Shown here: piece by piece, positions 8,462 through 17,322 of the stretch
Numbering within the stretch: the stretch's first letter is position 1
Layout of the letters: every line of letters begins with the position of its first letter
Assembly: GCF_001700435.1 (NCBI RefSeq)
Contig: NZ_LYPC01000012.1
Span: 1 to 64,000, forward strand
DNA length: 64,000 nt
Source: Paenibacillus pectinilyticus
GTDB lineage: Bacteria > Bacillota > Bacilli > Paenibacillales > NBRC-103111
Direction of reading: 5' to 3'
Translations under genes and position numbers: made by a program
The notes under the pieces: generated by a model
What the model saw: only the letters and a program-made list of their open reading frames with translations
What the model was told of the DNA's origin: nothing
The model's database searches: none

Positions 8462-9436
8462 ATGTTAGAAAGCGTTGCGTTTTCCTTAGGACCGATTCAT
8501 GTCCGATGGTATGGCATTATTTTAGGAGCAGCCGCGTTAATTGGTTTAATGTTGGCGATTAGAGAAGGAAAACGATTCAAGATCGTGCCAGACTTTTTCA
8601 TGGATCTATTGTTGATTGGCGTGCCTTCTGCTATTATCGGTGCCAGAATTTATTATGTTGCGTTCCAATGGGCAGATTATAAGGATAACTTATGGGAAGT
8701 ATTCATGATTTGGCACGGCGGAATTGCGATATACGGTGCACTCATTGGATCGATTGTTGCGGGATCCTTCTACATGCGAGCGAAGGGATATAACTTCTTT
8801 CGTATCATGGATATACTTGCGCCTGGTTTCCTTATTGGACAAGCCATCGGCCGTTGGGGCAATTTCATGAACCAGGAGGCTCATGGCGGACCCGTTTCGG
8901 AGTCGTTTTTGAGAGATAGTCTGCATCTGCCTAATTTTATTGTGAATCAAATGAATATTGATGGTGTATATTATCACCCAACGTTTTTGTACGAATCGGT
9001 TTGGAGTTTTGTAGGGGTACTTCTCTTATTGTGGCTGCGTCGTCGCCCCTTTCTGCGTGCAGGAGAGCTATTTTTGGGCTATTTCGTATGGTACGCGATG
9101 GGTCGCTTCTTTATCGAAGGGTTGCGTACAGACAGCCTTGATATCACAGGACCTTCGTGGGTGGCTTCGATTATGAACGCACTATGGTCCCCGATGAAGA
9201 TTGTATTTGAACCTGGGGCACTTACCTATGGAGGAAATATCAGGTTCTCACAGTTGCTATCGCTGTTGATCGTGATTGCTGCCATCATTACCATTATCGT
9301 GAGAAGGAAAAAAGGCTACGCCAGCGAGCATTACTCCGACCCAATTGTATCTTCATTGGCGGTTAATACAAACAACGTGGTTAAAGAGGATGAGACAGAT
9401 AAAGGAGTCGACTATGATTCAAACCGTACTGTTTGA
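8462..9436 (+). CDS. lgt: prolipoprotein diacylglyceryl transferase
   Basis: A multi-pass membrane enzyme that transfers diacylglycerol from phosphatidylglycerol to the lipobox Cys of prolipoproteins. Hallmarks are HGGIAIYGALIG and the signature GQAIGRWGNFMNQEAHGGP, plus at least six hydrophobic segments. At 324 residues it is longer than Bacillus Lgt (about 270), mostly through a hydrophilic tail after the last membrane segment. The last 23 bases overlap ppaX, showing tight coupling. The ribosome site GAAGGAGTG precedes the ATG. Confidence 0.96.
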   Translation: MLESVAFSLGPIHVRWYGIILGAAALIGLMLAIREGKRFKIVPDFFMDLLLIGVPSAIIGARIYYVAFQWADYKDNLWEVFMIWHGGIAIYGALIGSIVAGSFYMRAKGYNFFRIMDILAPGFLIGQAIGRWGNFMNQEAHGGPVSESFLRDSLHLPNFIVNQMNIDGVYYHPTFLYESVWSFVGVLLLLWLRRRPFLRAGELFLGYFVWYAMGRFFIEGLRTDSLDITGPSWVASIMNALWSPMKIVFEPGALTYGGNIRFSQLLSLLIVIAAIITIIVRRKKGYASEHYSDPIVSSLAVNTNNVVKEDETDKGVDYDSNRTV

Positions 9437-10073
9437 TTTGGATGGCACAATCGTGGATACGAATGAACTGATTGTGCAATCATTTCTGCATAGCTTAGAA
9501 GGTGAGACACCGGAGCCTATTAGCCGGGAGCTTATTATCCCGAATATGGGACGTCCGTTAGTGGAGCAAATGGTGTTTTTTTCAGGTAAAAAAGAAGTGG
9601 AGGCACTTATTACGAAGTATCGAACGTTTAACATTTCCAAACACGATGAACTCGTGAGGGAATTTCCGAATGTGCGTACCGTGATGGCGAAGCTTCATGA
9701 AAATGGGATTAAGATCGGCATTGTGACGAGTAAAATTAGACAGACTACGTTGATGGGGCTTAAGCTGTGTGGCTTAGATAGCTATATTAGCAGCATCGTG
9801 ACGGTGGATGACGTGAAGGAACCGAAACCGAATCCGGAAGGCATTTTCACCGCGCTGAAAGAGTTAGATGCATCAGCTGACACAACAATGATGGTAGGCG
9901 ATAGTCATTATGACATTGAGGCTGCTCAAAATGCAGGTGTTACAGCTGTTGGTGTATCCTGGTCCTGGAAAGGGCGCACCTACTTAGAGCAGTACCATCC
10001 AGATCACATCATTGATGATATGTTTGACCTTCTTCCATTAGTAGGCATATCTTCGGATGTGAAGGCTGATTGA
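9414..10073 (+). CDS. ppaX: pyrophosphatase PpaX (HAD family)
   Basis: 219 residues of the HAD superfamily. Motif I is FDLDGTIVDT, motif II is IVTSK, and motif III/IV is EPKPNPEG with MVGDSHYDIEAA. In Bacillus the enzyme hydrolyses pyrophosphate released when HprK dephosphorylates P-Ser-HPr, which explains its place behind hprK. The ATG at 9414 is chosen because AAAGGAG lies six bases upstream and the protein then starts MIQTVLFDLDG; upstream in-frame codons lie inside lgt and lack a ribosome site. Confidence 0.93.
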   Translation: MIQTVLFDLDGTIVDTNELIVQSFLHSLEGETPEPISRELIIPNMGRPLVEQMVFFSGKKEVEALITKYRTFNISKHDELVREFPNVRTVMAKLHENGIKIGIVTSKIRQTTLMGLKLCGLDSYISSIVTVDDVKEPKPNPEGIFTALKELDASADTTMMVGDSHYDIEAAQNAGVTAVGVSWSWKGRTYLEQYHPDHIIDDMFDLLPLVGISSDVKAD

Positions 10074-10561
10074 GGAACACAGATAAATATCCGGTTGATG
10101 GGCCGAATGCGCTCTGGCAAATCTACCATACCGTTAGCAAGTGGAAGGCGATCAAGAATTTCGTATTTATTCAAATTACACGGTATTCCCCTTCTTTGCG
10201 GATGAAAAACTGGATATATCGCCATGTCCTAGGCATGACGGTGGGAGAGCACTCTGCATTTGCATTGATGGTGATGGTGGACGTGTTTTTCCCAGAGAAG
10301 ATCTATATTGGAAGCAATACGATTATTGGCTATAATACGACGATACTTGCGCATGAGTATTTAACGAAGGAATATCGACTTGGCGATGTACGAATTGGAT
10401 CCCACGTTATGGTTGGGGCGAATACAACGATTTTGCCAGGGGTGACGATTGGGGATTACGCCATTATTGGTGCAGGCTCTGTTGTACACAAAGATGTAGC
10501 TGCCCATAGTTTTGTAGCAGGGAATCCGATGCAGGTTATTCGCACGGGTCAGGATGCTTAA
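10070..10561 (+). CDS. left-handed beta-helix acyltransferase (YvoF-like)
   Basis: 163 residues. The C-terminal half shows hexapeptide-repeat spacing (IGSNTIIGYNTTILAHEYL, VRIGSHVMVGANTTILPGVTIGDYAIIGAGSVV), the signature of maltose/galactoside O-acetyltransferase-like enzymes. The start is a TTG overlapping the ppaX stop (TTGA) with GAAGG upstream. In Bacillus the equivalent position is held by yvoF, just before hisZ. The acceptor substrate is unknown. A terminator follows. Confidence 0.88.
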   Translation: MRNTDKYPVDGPNALWQIYHTVSKWKAIKNFVFIQITRYSPSLRMKNWIYRHVLGMTVGEHSAFALMVMVDVFFPEKIYIGSNTIIGYNTTILAHEYLTKEYRLGDVRIGSHVMVGANTTILPGVTIGDYAIIGAGSVVHKDVAAHSFVAGNPMQVIRTGQDA

Positions 10562-10574
10562 TGAAAGAATGCTT

Positions 10575-10611
10575 AAAGGACTCAACATCATTGCGATGTT
10601 GGGTCCTTTTT
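10575..10611 (+). terminator. terminator of the hprK operon
   Basis: AAAGGAC...GTCCTTT stem containing CAACATC / GATGTTG, ending in five T. Confidence 0.9.
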
Positions 10612-10627
10612 GTTGTGGAAGAAGAGT

Positions 10628-10641
10628 AGAAAATGCTTTCA
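10628..10641. promoter_or_regulatory. cre-like site
   Basis: AGAAAATGCTTTCA matches 12 of 14 positions of the CcpA operator pattern TGAAARCGCTTTCA. It lies about 100 bases before the glycine-rich protein gene. This is a single weak match, so only suggestive. Confidence 0.3.
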
Positions 10642-10740
10642 CGCATTTGCACGACACATTCTGGAAAGACGATTAAAAATCGCTTATAGGGAATAGTAAA
10701 GACGCAGTGAAATTATAGGTAAAGGGAAGGTGTCAGTTAG

Positions 10741-11733
10741 GTGCAGCATTGGAATCGTAGTAAACACGCAAATGTGAGAAAAGTGAATTTGGGATGGTTA
10801 GGAAAACGTGTAAGCGTAGGTGTGCTTGCTATTATGCTTCTCTTGGCCTTGCCGACAACGGGTTTGGCCGTTGGTAAACCAGCGAATGGACCCGATGTGT
10901 ATGTTATCCAGGGTATGCTGAAATCACTAGGGAGCTATTCGGGCGATATCAATGGTTACTACGATGATCTAACTGTACAAGGTGTGAGGTACTTTCAGAA
11001 AAAACATGGACTGCCAGTAACTGGCGCGGTAGATAAACGTACACTTGAGTCGATTACTTATGGCTATATGAAGCTAAAAGGTGTTGGTCAAGGTCAAGGC
11101 GGCGGTAAAGGCATGGGCGGAGGCAAGGGCGAAGGCGGAGGCCAAGGCCAAGGTGGCGGTAATGGCATAGGCGGAGGCAAGGGACAAGGTGGCGGTAAAG
11201 GCGAAGGCGGAGGCGGAGGCCAAGGCCAAGGCGGTGGTAATGGCATGGGCGGAGGCAAGGGCCAAGGCGGCGGTAAAGGCGAAGGCGGAGGCCAAGGCCA
11301 AGGTGGCGGTAAAGGCGAAGGCGGAGGCAAGGGCCAAGGTGGTGGTAATGACATAGGCGGAGGTCAAGGTCAAGGCGGCAGTCAAACGCCAGCGCCGAAT
11401 GGCGGAGCTAAGCCTATGCCGTATGGCGGTCAAACGCCAGCGCCGAATGGTGGAGCTAAGCCAACGCCAAATGGCGGTCAAACACCAGCACCAAATGGTG
11501 GAGCAAAGCCAACACCAAATGGCGGTCAAACACCAGCACCAAATGGTGGTGGGCAAAATGGACAAACACCTGCGCCTAATGGCAATGGTGGTGGTCAAAT
11601 TCAGGCGCCGAATGGAAACGGCAATGGCAATGGAAGCAAGGTTCCGAATGGCGGGCAAAATCAGTCACCTAACGGAGGCCAGACTCCGAACGGTGGACAA
11701 ACACCGAATGGCGGGGAAGACGACGACGAATAG
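10741..11733 (+). CDS. secreted peptidoglycan-binding protein with glycine-rich and NGG repeats
   Basis: 330 residues from a GTG start. A hydrophobic export signal lies at about residues 28-42 (VSVGVLAIMLLLALP, then TTGLAVG). Residues about 45-105 form a PG_binding_1-like domain (VIQGMLKSLGSYSGDINGYYDD, with GVRYFQKKHGLPVTGAVDKRTL). Then come about 100 residues built from GGGKGEGGGQGQ and GGGNGMGGGKGQ units, and about 110 residues of QTPAPNGGAKPTPNGG-type units, ending in an acidic DDDE tail. The protein is probably anchored to the wall by the first domain with a flexible glycine-rich stalk. The repeat DNA is prone to slippage, so length may vary between strains. Confidence 0.8.
   Translation: MQHWNRSKHANVRKVNLGWLGKRVSVGVLAIMLLLALPTTGLAVGKPANGPDVYVIQGMLKSLGSYSGDINGYYDDLTVQGVRYFQKKHGLPVTGAVDKRTLESITYGYMKLKGVGQGQGGGKGMGGGKGEGGGQGQGGGNGIGGGKGQGGGKGEGGGGGQGQGGGNGMGGGKGQGGGKGEGGGQGQGGGKGEGGGKGQGGGNDIGGGQGQGGSQTPAPNGGAKPMPYGGQTPAPNGGAKPTPNGGQTPAPNGGAKPTPNGGQTPAPNGGGQNGQTPAPNGNGGGQIQAPNGNGNGNGSKVPNGGQNQSPNGGQTPNGGQTPNGGEDDDE
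11086..11720 (+). repeat. in-frame coding repeats (Gly-Lys/Gln-Glu and Pro-Asn-Gly arrays)
   Basis: The DNA alternates GGCGGT/GGCGGAGGC units up to about 11390, then repeats CAAACGCCAGCGCCGAATGG-like units to 11720. Period and codon choice are nearly constant, indicating expansion by slippage or unequal recombination. Confidence 0.9.
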
Positions 11734-11753
11734 TTGTTTACAAAACAACTGGG

Positions 11754-11791
11754 AAAAGGCATGCTGCCGATATAGCATGTCTTTTCTTTTT
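11754..11791 (+). terminator. terminator after the glycine-rich protein gene
   Basis: AAAGGCATGCT...AGCATGTCTTTT stem followed by CTTTTT. Confidence 0.75.
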
Positions 11792-11907
11792 GGGGAGAGG
11801 TTAAGAGGCACGCGGCAGGAGTACTTGACTGGCCTATAGTTGACGATACATAGGGTTATATGACATTCTTAAATCTGGAGATGAGGCGCCAAATAAGGCG
11901 TAAATGA

Positions 11908-11936
11908 TTGACGCTCCTAGGGATACATGATAAAAT
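11908..11936 (+). promoter_or_regulatory. predicted sigA promoter of the his operon
   Basis: TTGACG, a 17-base spacer, then TAAAAT, about 100 bases before hisZ. No T-box consensus (GGGTGGNACCGCG) is visible in the 304-base gap, so histidine control, if any, is by another route. Apart from this promoter and the terminator of the previous gene, I see nothing in the gap. Confidence 0.7.
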
Positions 11937-12037
11937 AGCCGTACATTCTTTATTTTGGTAGCATGGTAGAACGTTAATGCACTAAAGTATATGTGAATAC
12001 GAACAGATTATATACTCCTACTTATTGAGGTGAGACG

Positions 12038-13219
12038 GTGTCGAAGCCAAAAGTATTTGAAAAGCCGTTAGGCGTGAAAGATTATTTACCTGATGCGGTT
12101 GCAAAACTTAGAAACATAGAATTCCGTGTATTGGCCTGTATGGAACGCTGGGGTTATAACCAGATCATTACACCTACACTTGAATATTACGATACAGTTG
12201 GTGTTGCAAGCTCCACGGAAGACAAGAAGCTGTTCAAGCTATTAGATCGCAAGGGGAAAACATTAGTTTTGCGCTCTGAGTTGACGGCGCCAATCGCACG
12301 TGTAGCTTCATCTTTACTAAAAGAACAGGCGTTCCCTATCCGTCTTTCTTATCATTCGAATGTGTTCCGTTCGATAGAGGAAGAAGCGGGCAGAGATTCG
12401 GAGTTCTATCAAACAGGTGTTGAATTGATCGGGGACGCTTCATCTGAGGCAGATGCAGAAGTGGTTGCACTAGCGATTGCATCGCTTCAAGCAGCAGGCG
12501 TAGAAAAGTTTAAGATTGCCCTTGGTCATGTAGGCTTCCTAAATGGATTGTTCCAAGAGACACTAGACGGCCGGACAGAGGATCAGCTTGCGTTAAAAGA
12601 ACACTTGCTAAGCCGCGATTATGTCGGATATCGAGAAGCGATTAAATCGTTGTCTCTCGCACCTGACGTTGATCGTGAGCTCAATGGTGTGCTGAGACTG
12701 CGTGGCGGGGATGAGATTTGTGAACAAGCCCGCATGGTTTCGCAACATCCGATCGCACAGGATGCCATTCGACATCTATGCGAAGTGTGGGACGTGCTGA
12801 AGGCTTACGGAGTTAGTGAGCATGTCGTGATTGATTTAACAATGATCGGAGATTTCTCCTACTATACAGGTATGACGTTCGAAGGATACGCAGCAGATCT
12901 AGGTTTCCCTGTCTGCAGCGGCGGTCGTTATGATAATTTATTGAGTCAGTTTGGACGCCCGGCGCCAGCGACTGGATTTGCTCTGAAGACCAATCGGATT
13001 CTAGAAGTGACAGGTAAGGATCAGGTAGATCGGCCAAGTCGTGTGCTTATCGCTTATGATGCCGAACATCGCGAAGAAGCGTTACAGCTAGCCAAGGCTA
13101 TGCGAACTAGAGATGAGGCGGTTGCAGTTATCACACAGCTTGTAAGTGAAACGAATGGTCAGCAGAGCGGCGAGGTTGGAACGGGTTATCAGGAAGTAAT
13201 CAGGTTAATTACGGAATAG
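12038..13219 (+). CDS. hisZ: ATP phosphoribosyltransferase regulatory subunit
   Basis: 393 residues resembling histidyl-tRNA synthetase without the anticodon domain. Class II motif traces are visible (GVKDYLPDAV; LRSELTAPIARV; FYQTGVELIG; SGGRYDNLLSQFGRP). HisZ joins the short-form HisG that follows to make the active first enzyme of histidine synthesis and its feedback control. The GTG start has GAGGTGAG upstream. It is the first gene of hisZGDBHF(IE). Confidence 0.95.
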   Translation: MSKPKVFEKPLGVKDYLPDAVAKLRNIEFRVLACMERWGYNQIITPTLEYYDTVGVASSTEDKKLFKLLDRKGKTLVLRSELTAPIARVASSLLKEQAFPIRLSYHSNVFRSIEEEAGRDSEFYQTGVELIGDASSEADAEVVALAIASLQAAGVEKFKIALGHVGFLNGLFQETLDGRTEDQLALKEHLLSRDYVGYREAIKSLSLAPDVDRELNGVLRLRGGDEICEQARMVSQHPIAQDAIRHLCEVWDVLKAYGVSEHVVIDLTMIGDFSYYTGMTFEGYAADLGFPVCSGGRYDNLLSQFGRPAPATGFALKTNRILEVTGKDQVDRPSRVLIAYDAEHREEALQLAKAMRTRDEAVAVITQLVSETNGQQSGEVGTGYQEVIRLITE

Positions 13220-13281
13220 CCCATCAGTGAAGAGGATTTTCTTACATCCGTAATGAGGGAAGTTTGAAGGAGGTTGGAACG

Positions 13282-13917
13282 GTGGATGACATTCTTAAAG
13301 TAGCGATGCCGAAAGGCCGTATCTATAAACAAGCAGCGAAGCTGTTTACGAAAGCAGGTTTACCGATTCCTGAAGATTTGGAAGAGGGACGCCGCTTAAT
13401 TATCCCTGTACCAGGGGCAAAAATGGAGTTTATTTTGGCCAAACCGGTCGATGTTCCGACCTATGTCGAGTATGGCGTAGCGGATATCGGTGTCGTAGGT
13501 AAGGATGTTCTGATGGAAGAAAATCGGAATGTTTACGAATTGCTGGATCTTGGGATCGCGCGCTGCCGTATGTCGGTCATTGGGCTTCCAGATTGGAAGC
13601 AAGTGATTAACCCGCGTGTCGCGACCAAGTACCCGAACGTGGCTTCCCAGTACTTCCGTGAGCAAGGACAACAGGTTGAAGTGATCAAATTGAACGGCTC
13701 TATCGAGCTGGCCCCCCTAATCGGACTGGCTGATCGCATCGTAGATATGGTGGAAACAGGGCAGACATTGAAGGAAAATGGGCTTGTGGAGCAGGAAGAG
13801 ATTTTTCAAATTACGAGCCGCTTAATTGCGAATCGTGTGAGTTACCGGATGAAGAACGACTCTATCCAACGGCTGTGTGATATGCTGCAGGCGGTACTGC
13901 CGACAGTGAAGCTATAG
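13282..13917 (+). CDS. hisG: ATP phosphoribosyltransferase, catalytic subunit (short form)
   Basis: About 211 residues, the short HisG that needs HisZ. Conserved parts include [27 protein letters not shown], and the PRPP-binding region [20 protein letters not shown]. It condenses ATP with PRPP, the first step of histidine synthesis. The GTG at 13282 is chosen: AAGGAGG lies eight bases upstream, and an earlier TTG at 13264 overlaps that site. Confidence 0.95.
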   Translation: MDDILKVAMPKGRIYKQAAKLFTKAGLPIPEDLEEGRRLIIPVPGAKMEFILAKPVDVPTYVEYGVADIGVVGKDVLMEENRNVYELLDLGIARCRMSVIGLPDWKQVINPRVATKYPNVASQYFREQGQQVEVIKLNGSIELAPLIGLADRIVDMVETGQTLKENGLVEQEEIFQITSRLIANRVSYRMKNDSIQRLCDMLQAVLPTVKL

Positions 13918-13938
13918 CATCTAGTAAAAGATGAGAGG

Positions 13939-15234
13939 ATGATGAAGATGCGGATCATGCCCGCCTCCGAATTTCAATTAAACCGTGAGGTCGAATACGG
14001 CTCTCCTGAGCAAAATGAGTCCGTCCGCCGCATCATCGATGAGGTGCGGCAGGACGGAGATACGGCGCTTCGTCGCTTAGCGAAGCAGTTCGACGGCGTC
14101 GACGTCGCTGAGCTGCGCGTCAGCGACGAAGAGATCCAAGCGGCGTATGCGCAAGTCGACGCCGCGTTCCTAGCGGCGCTGCGTCAAGCCGCCGCTAACA
14201 TTCGTGCGTTTCATGAGAAGCAGAAACGCAACTCCTGGATGGACCTGCAGCCGGACGGCAGTCTGCTGGGCCAAATCATCCGACCGCTGAAGCGGGTCGG
14301 ATTGTACGTGCCCGGAGGGAAGGCGGCTTACCCATCCTCCGTGCTGATGAACGCCATCCCTGCGATCGTCGCAGGGGTGCCCGAGATCGCGATGGTGACG
14401 CCACCGTCCACCGCGGGCGAAGAAGGCATCAACCCGCATATCCTCGTGGCCGCAGCCGAAGCGGGTGTGAAAGAGATCTACCGCGTAGGCGGAGCGCAGG
14501 CAATTGCCGCGCTGGCCTACGGCACAGAATCGATCGCACCGGTCGATAAAATCGTCGGCCCGGGCAACATCTACGTCGCGCTGGCGAAGCGCTTCGTGTT
14601 CGGCGTCGTCGATATCGACATGATCGCCGGACCAACGGACATTGTCGTGCTCGCGGACGAGCACGCCGATCCTGAATACGTCGCGGCCGATTTGTTGGCG
14701 CAGGCCGAGCACGATGAGATGTCACCGTCGATTCTGGTGACACCTTCAACCGAACTAGCCGAAGAGGTTCGGCTAGCGCTATGGCGGCAGCTGGACGTGC
14801 TGCCGAAGAAAGCCATTGCCGCGGTCTCGACAGCGACAAAAGGCGCGATCCTGCTTGTCGACTCACTCGACGAAGGTGTCGACGTCATCAATCGCTTGGC
14901 GCCGGAGCACTGTGAACTGCTGGTGCAGGATCCATTCACGTGGCTGCCGCGTATTGAAAATGCTGGTGCCATTTTCCTAGGTGCGTACAGCACAGAACCT
15001 GTCGGCGATTATTTCGCCGGTCCGAACCATGTGCTGCCGACGAATGGCACGGCGAGATTCTCATCGCCACTGAATGTGGACGATTTCCTCAAAAAATCAA
15101 GCGTTATTCACTATAGCAAGGAAGCGTTACTCGCGAACGGAGAGATGATTATGACACTGGCTCGCAACGAGGGGCTGGAAGGTCACGCGAGAGCGGTTGA
15201 AATCAGACTTAAAAAGGAAGGGAAGTTGACCTAG
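13939..15234 (+). CDS. hisD: histidinol dehydrogenase
   Basis: 431 residues, normal length. Signature regions are VPGGKAAYPSSVLMNAIPA, VGPGNIYVALAKR, AGPTDIVVLAD, and the C-terminal NHVLPTNGTARF. It performs the last two oxidations to histidine using NAD and zinc. Three in-frame ATGs (13939, 13942, 13948) follow a GAGAGGA ribosome site, so the exact start is open. The stop abuts the hisB ATG. The interior of the gene (about 13990-14950) is much richer in G+C than its neighbours. Confidence 0.95.
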   Translation: MMKMRIMPASEFQLNREVEYGSPEQNESVRRIIDEVRQDGDTALRRLAKQFDGVDVAELRVSDEEIQAAYAQVDAAFLAALRQAAANIRAFHEKQKRNSWMDLQPDGSLLGQIIRPLKRVGLYVPGGKAAYPSSVLMNAIPAIVAGVPEIAMVTPPSTAGEEGINPHILVAAAEAGVKEIYRVGGAQAIAALAYGTESIAPVDKIVGPGNIYVALAKRFVFGVVDIDMIAGPTDIVVLADEHADPEYVAADLLAQAEHDEMSPSILVTPSTELAEEVRLALWRQLDVLPKKAIAAVSTATKGAILLVDSLDEGVDVINRLAPEHCELLVQDPFTWLPRIENAGAIFLGAYSTEPVGDYFAGPNHVLPTNGTARFSSPLNVDDFLKKSSVIHYSKEALLANGEMIMTLARNEGLEGHARAVEIRLKKEGKLT

Positions 15235-15843
15235 ATGGCTGAACAGGATCAAGTAAGAACGCGCTCAGCGAGCGTAGTCCGTAAGACCAATGAGACGGAC
15301 ATTAAGCTCTCTTTTGAAGTAGATGGTACGGGAGTTTCTGAACTCCAAACAGATGTTCCATTCCTGAATCATATGCTGGATCTATTCACGAAGCATGGTC
15401 ACTTCAATTTGAAAGTGGATGCGAAGGGCGATATCGAAATCGATGACCACCACACGGTGGAGGACATTGGGATTTGCCTGGGTCAAACGTTTCGTGAAGC
15501 CCTTGGCGACAAACGTGGAATTAAACGCTACGCGAGCGTCTTTGTTCCAATGGACGAAGCGTTAGCTCAAGTTGTTATTGATATCAGCAACCGTCCGCAT
15601 TTCGAATACCGTGCAGAGTATCCGACCGCGAACGTTGGCAGCTTTGAAACGCAGCTTGTGCATGAGTTCCTATGGAAGTTTGCTCTTGAAGCTCGTATCA
15701 CGCTGCACGTTATTGTACATTACGGACAAAACACACATCACATGATTGAAGGTGTGTTTAAAGCGTTAGCTCGTGCTTTGGATGAAGCAACATCGATTGA
15801 TCCTCGTGTGCAGGGGGTTCCTTCGACGAAGGGAGTGCTGTAA
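15235..15843 (+). CDS. hisB: imidazoleglycerol-phosphate dehydratase
   Basis: 202 residues, monofunctional HisB. Manganese-binding histidine motifs are visible (LNHMLDLFTKHG, DDHHTVEDIG, and NTHHMIEGVFKALARAL). It dehydrates imidazole glycerol phosphate to imidazole acetol phosphate. The gene starts directly at the end of hisD. Confidence 0.96.
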   Translation: MAEQDQVRTRSASVVRKTNETDIKLSFEVDGTGVSELQTDVPFLNHMLDLFTKHGHFNLKVDAKGDIEIDDHHTVEDIGICLGQTFREALGDKRGIKRYASVFVPMDEALAQVVIDISNRPHFEYRAEYPTANVGSFETQLVHEFLWKFALEARITLHVIVHYGQNTHHMIEGVFKALARALDEATSIDPRVQGVPSTKGVL

Positions 15844-15845
15844 GC

Positions 15846-16448
15846 ATGATCGCCATTATTGATTACGGAATGGGCAATTTACATAGCGTGAGCAAAGCGG
15901 TGGAGCGGCTCGGCTATGAAGCAGTTGTCACCGGAGATCCGGTGCAAATTCTGGCAGCAGAGGGTGCGGTCCTTCCAGGGGTGGGCGCGTTCGGAGATGC
16001 GATGGAGCATCTGCGTGAATCTGGTCTGGATGAGGTTGTAAAGCAATATGCAGCTTCTGGGAAGCCGTTGTTGGGTATTTGCTTAGGGATGCAGCTGTTG
16101 TTCAGCAGCAGCGAAGAGCATGGCGAGCACGAAGGGTTAAACCTGCTGCCGGGCTCAGTGGTTCGTTTTCGCGGAGATTACAAAGTACCGCATATGGGAT
16201 GGAATCGTCTCAGCTTTAAGCAGAGTGAGAGCCCTATTTTCAAAGGCATCGAGGAAGGGCACGTCTATTTCGTACACTCCTACCATGCGAAGCCTGAGCG
16301 AGAGGGCGATCTTTTAGCCGTGACGGATTACTATCAGCCGGTAACTGCGATTGTAGGTCGTGATAACGTCTACGGCATGCAGTTCCACCCTGAGAAAAGT
16401 GGCGAGAGCGGTATGAAGCTGTTGGGAAATTTTTTGAAATTAAGTTAA
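15846..16448 (+). CDS. hisH: imidazole glycerol phosphate synthase, glutaminase subunit
   Basis: 200 residues of class I glutamine amidotransferase type. The nucleophile elbow is GICLGMQLLF and the C-terminal His-Glu pair is QFHPEKSG. HisH supplies ammonia to HisF. The start is two bases after hisB. In related bacilli hisA follows; here a 115-base gap leads straight to hisF. Confidence 0.96.
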   Translation: MIAIIDYGMGNLHSVSKAVERLGYEAVVTGDPVQILAAEGAVLPGVGAFGDAMEHLRESGLDEVVKQYAASGKPLLGICLGMQLLFSSSEEHGEHEGLNLLPGSVVRFRGDYKVPHMGWNRLSFKQSESPIFKGIEEGHVYFVHSYHAKPEREGDLLAVTDYYQPVTAIVGRDNVYGMQFHPEKSGESGMKLLGNFLKLS

Positions 16449-16563
16449 ATGTGTTTCACATCAGTTTTCGGCTAAATTTTTGGATAAACGCAAATGTCCT
16501 AAGAGGACGATGTAGTCGTTTATTTTAACCCTATGTAAACAACGTCTCAAGGAGGTGCTGAGC
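16449..16563. other. hisH-hisF spacer where hisA is expected
   Basis: A 115-base non-coding gap with a small hairpin GTCCT-AAG-AGGAC at 16496-16508. There is no remnant of hisA that I can recognise. The ribosome site of hisF (AAGGAGG) is at its end. Confidence 0.7.
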
Positions 16564-17322
16564 ATGTTAGCCAAAAGAATTATCCCTTGCCTCGACGTCA
16601 AGGATGGCCGAGTGGTGAAAGGCGTAAATTTCGTGAATTTACGTGATGCTGGTGATCCTGTCGAGCTTGCGGCGATATATGATAAAGAAGGTGCGGATGA
16701 GCTCGTGTTCCTCGATATTTCGGCTTCCGTTGAAGGACGCGCGACGATGGTCGAGGTGGTTCGTCAAACGGCTGGTGAGATTACGATTCCGTTCACGGTT
16801 GGCGGCGGGATCTCTAGTGTCGAAGACATGAAACGTCTCCTGCGTGCAGGCGCGGACAAAATCGGAATCAACACAGCCGCTGTGCTTAATCCTCAGCTCA
16901 TTTCGGATGGCGCGCGCAAGTTCGGTTCCCAGTGTATCGTGGTGGCGATCGACGCGAAGTTCAATCCCGAATGGGGCGAGTGGGAAGTGTTCACACACGG
17001 CGGGCGCAAACCGACTGGCATTAAGACGCTGGAGTGGGCGAAGCGTGTAGAAGAACTAGGAGCAGGCGAGATCCTGCTAACGAGTATGGATGCGGACGGA
17101 ACGAAGGATGGCTTCGATTTGAAGCTGACACGTGCGGTATCCGAACTTCTCACGATTCCTGTGATTGCTTCTGGTGGAGCGGGGAAAGTGGAGCATTTCT
17201 ACGATGTGTTTACGGAAGGCAAGGCCGATGCAGGGCTGGCGGCAACCATTTTTCACTATAAAGAATTAACGATAGACGAGGTCAAGGCAGACCTGAAAGG
17301 TAAAGGGGTTGAAATTCGATGA
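16564..17322 (+). CDS. hisF: imidazole glycerol phosphate synthase, cyclase subunit
   Basis: 252 residues, a TIM barrel beginning [20 protein letters not shown], with the catalytic Asp in CLDV and the second phosphate site region [11 protein letters not shown]. It closes the imidazole ring with ammonia from HisH. The HisF identity, not HisA, is clear from [15 protein letters not shown]. The start at 16564 has GGAGG eight bases upstream. Its end overlaps hisIE by four bases. Confidence 0.96.
   Translation: MLAKRIIPCLDVKDGRVVKGVNFVNLRDAGDPVELAAIYDKEGADELVFLDISASVEGRATMVEVVRQTAGEITIPFTVGGGISSVEDMKRLLRAGADKIGINTAAVLNPQLISDGARKFGSQCIVVAIDAKFNPEWGEWEVFTHGGRKPTGIKTLEWAKRVEELGAGEILLTSMDADGTKDGFDLKLTRAVSELLTIPVIASGGAGKVEHFYDVFTEGKADAGLAATIFHYKELTIDEVKADLKGKGVEIR

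Noticed and set aside
11086..11400. CRISPR-like or tandem satellite repeat
   Set aside because: The repeats are in frame within one coding sequence and lack spacers of constant length.
11094..11658. Long minus-strand open frames rich in Pro, Leu, Ala and Thr opposite the glycine-rich gene
   Set aside because: They are the antisense of the repeated GGC/GGT codons; they have no ribosome site and no non-repetitive part.
11734..12037. Possible T-box or histidine attenuator before hisZ
   Set aside because: No T-box motif, specifier stem or His-codon leader peptide is visible; only an ordinary promoter.
14170..14993. Minus-strand open frames of 140-180 codons inside hisD
   Set aside because: They result from the high GC of this part of hisD; the plus strand encodes a complete, conserved HisD.
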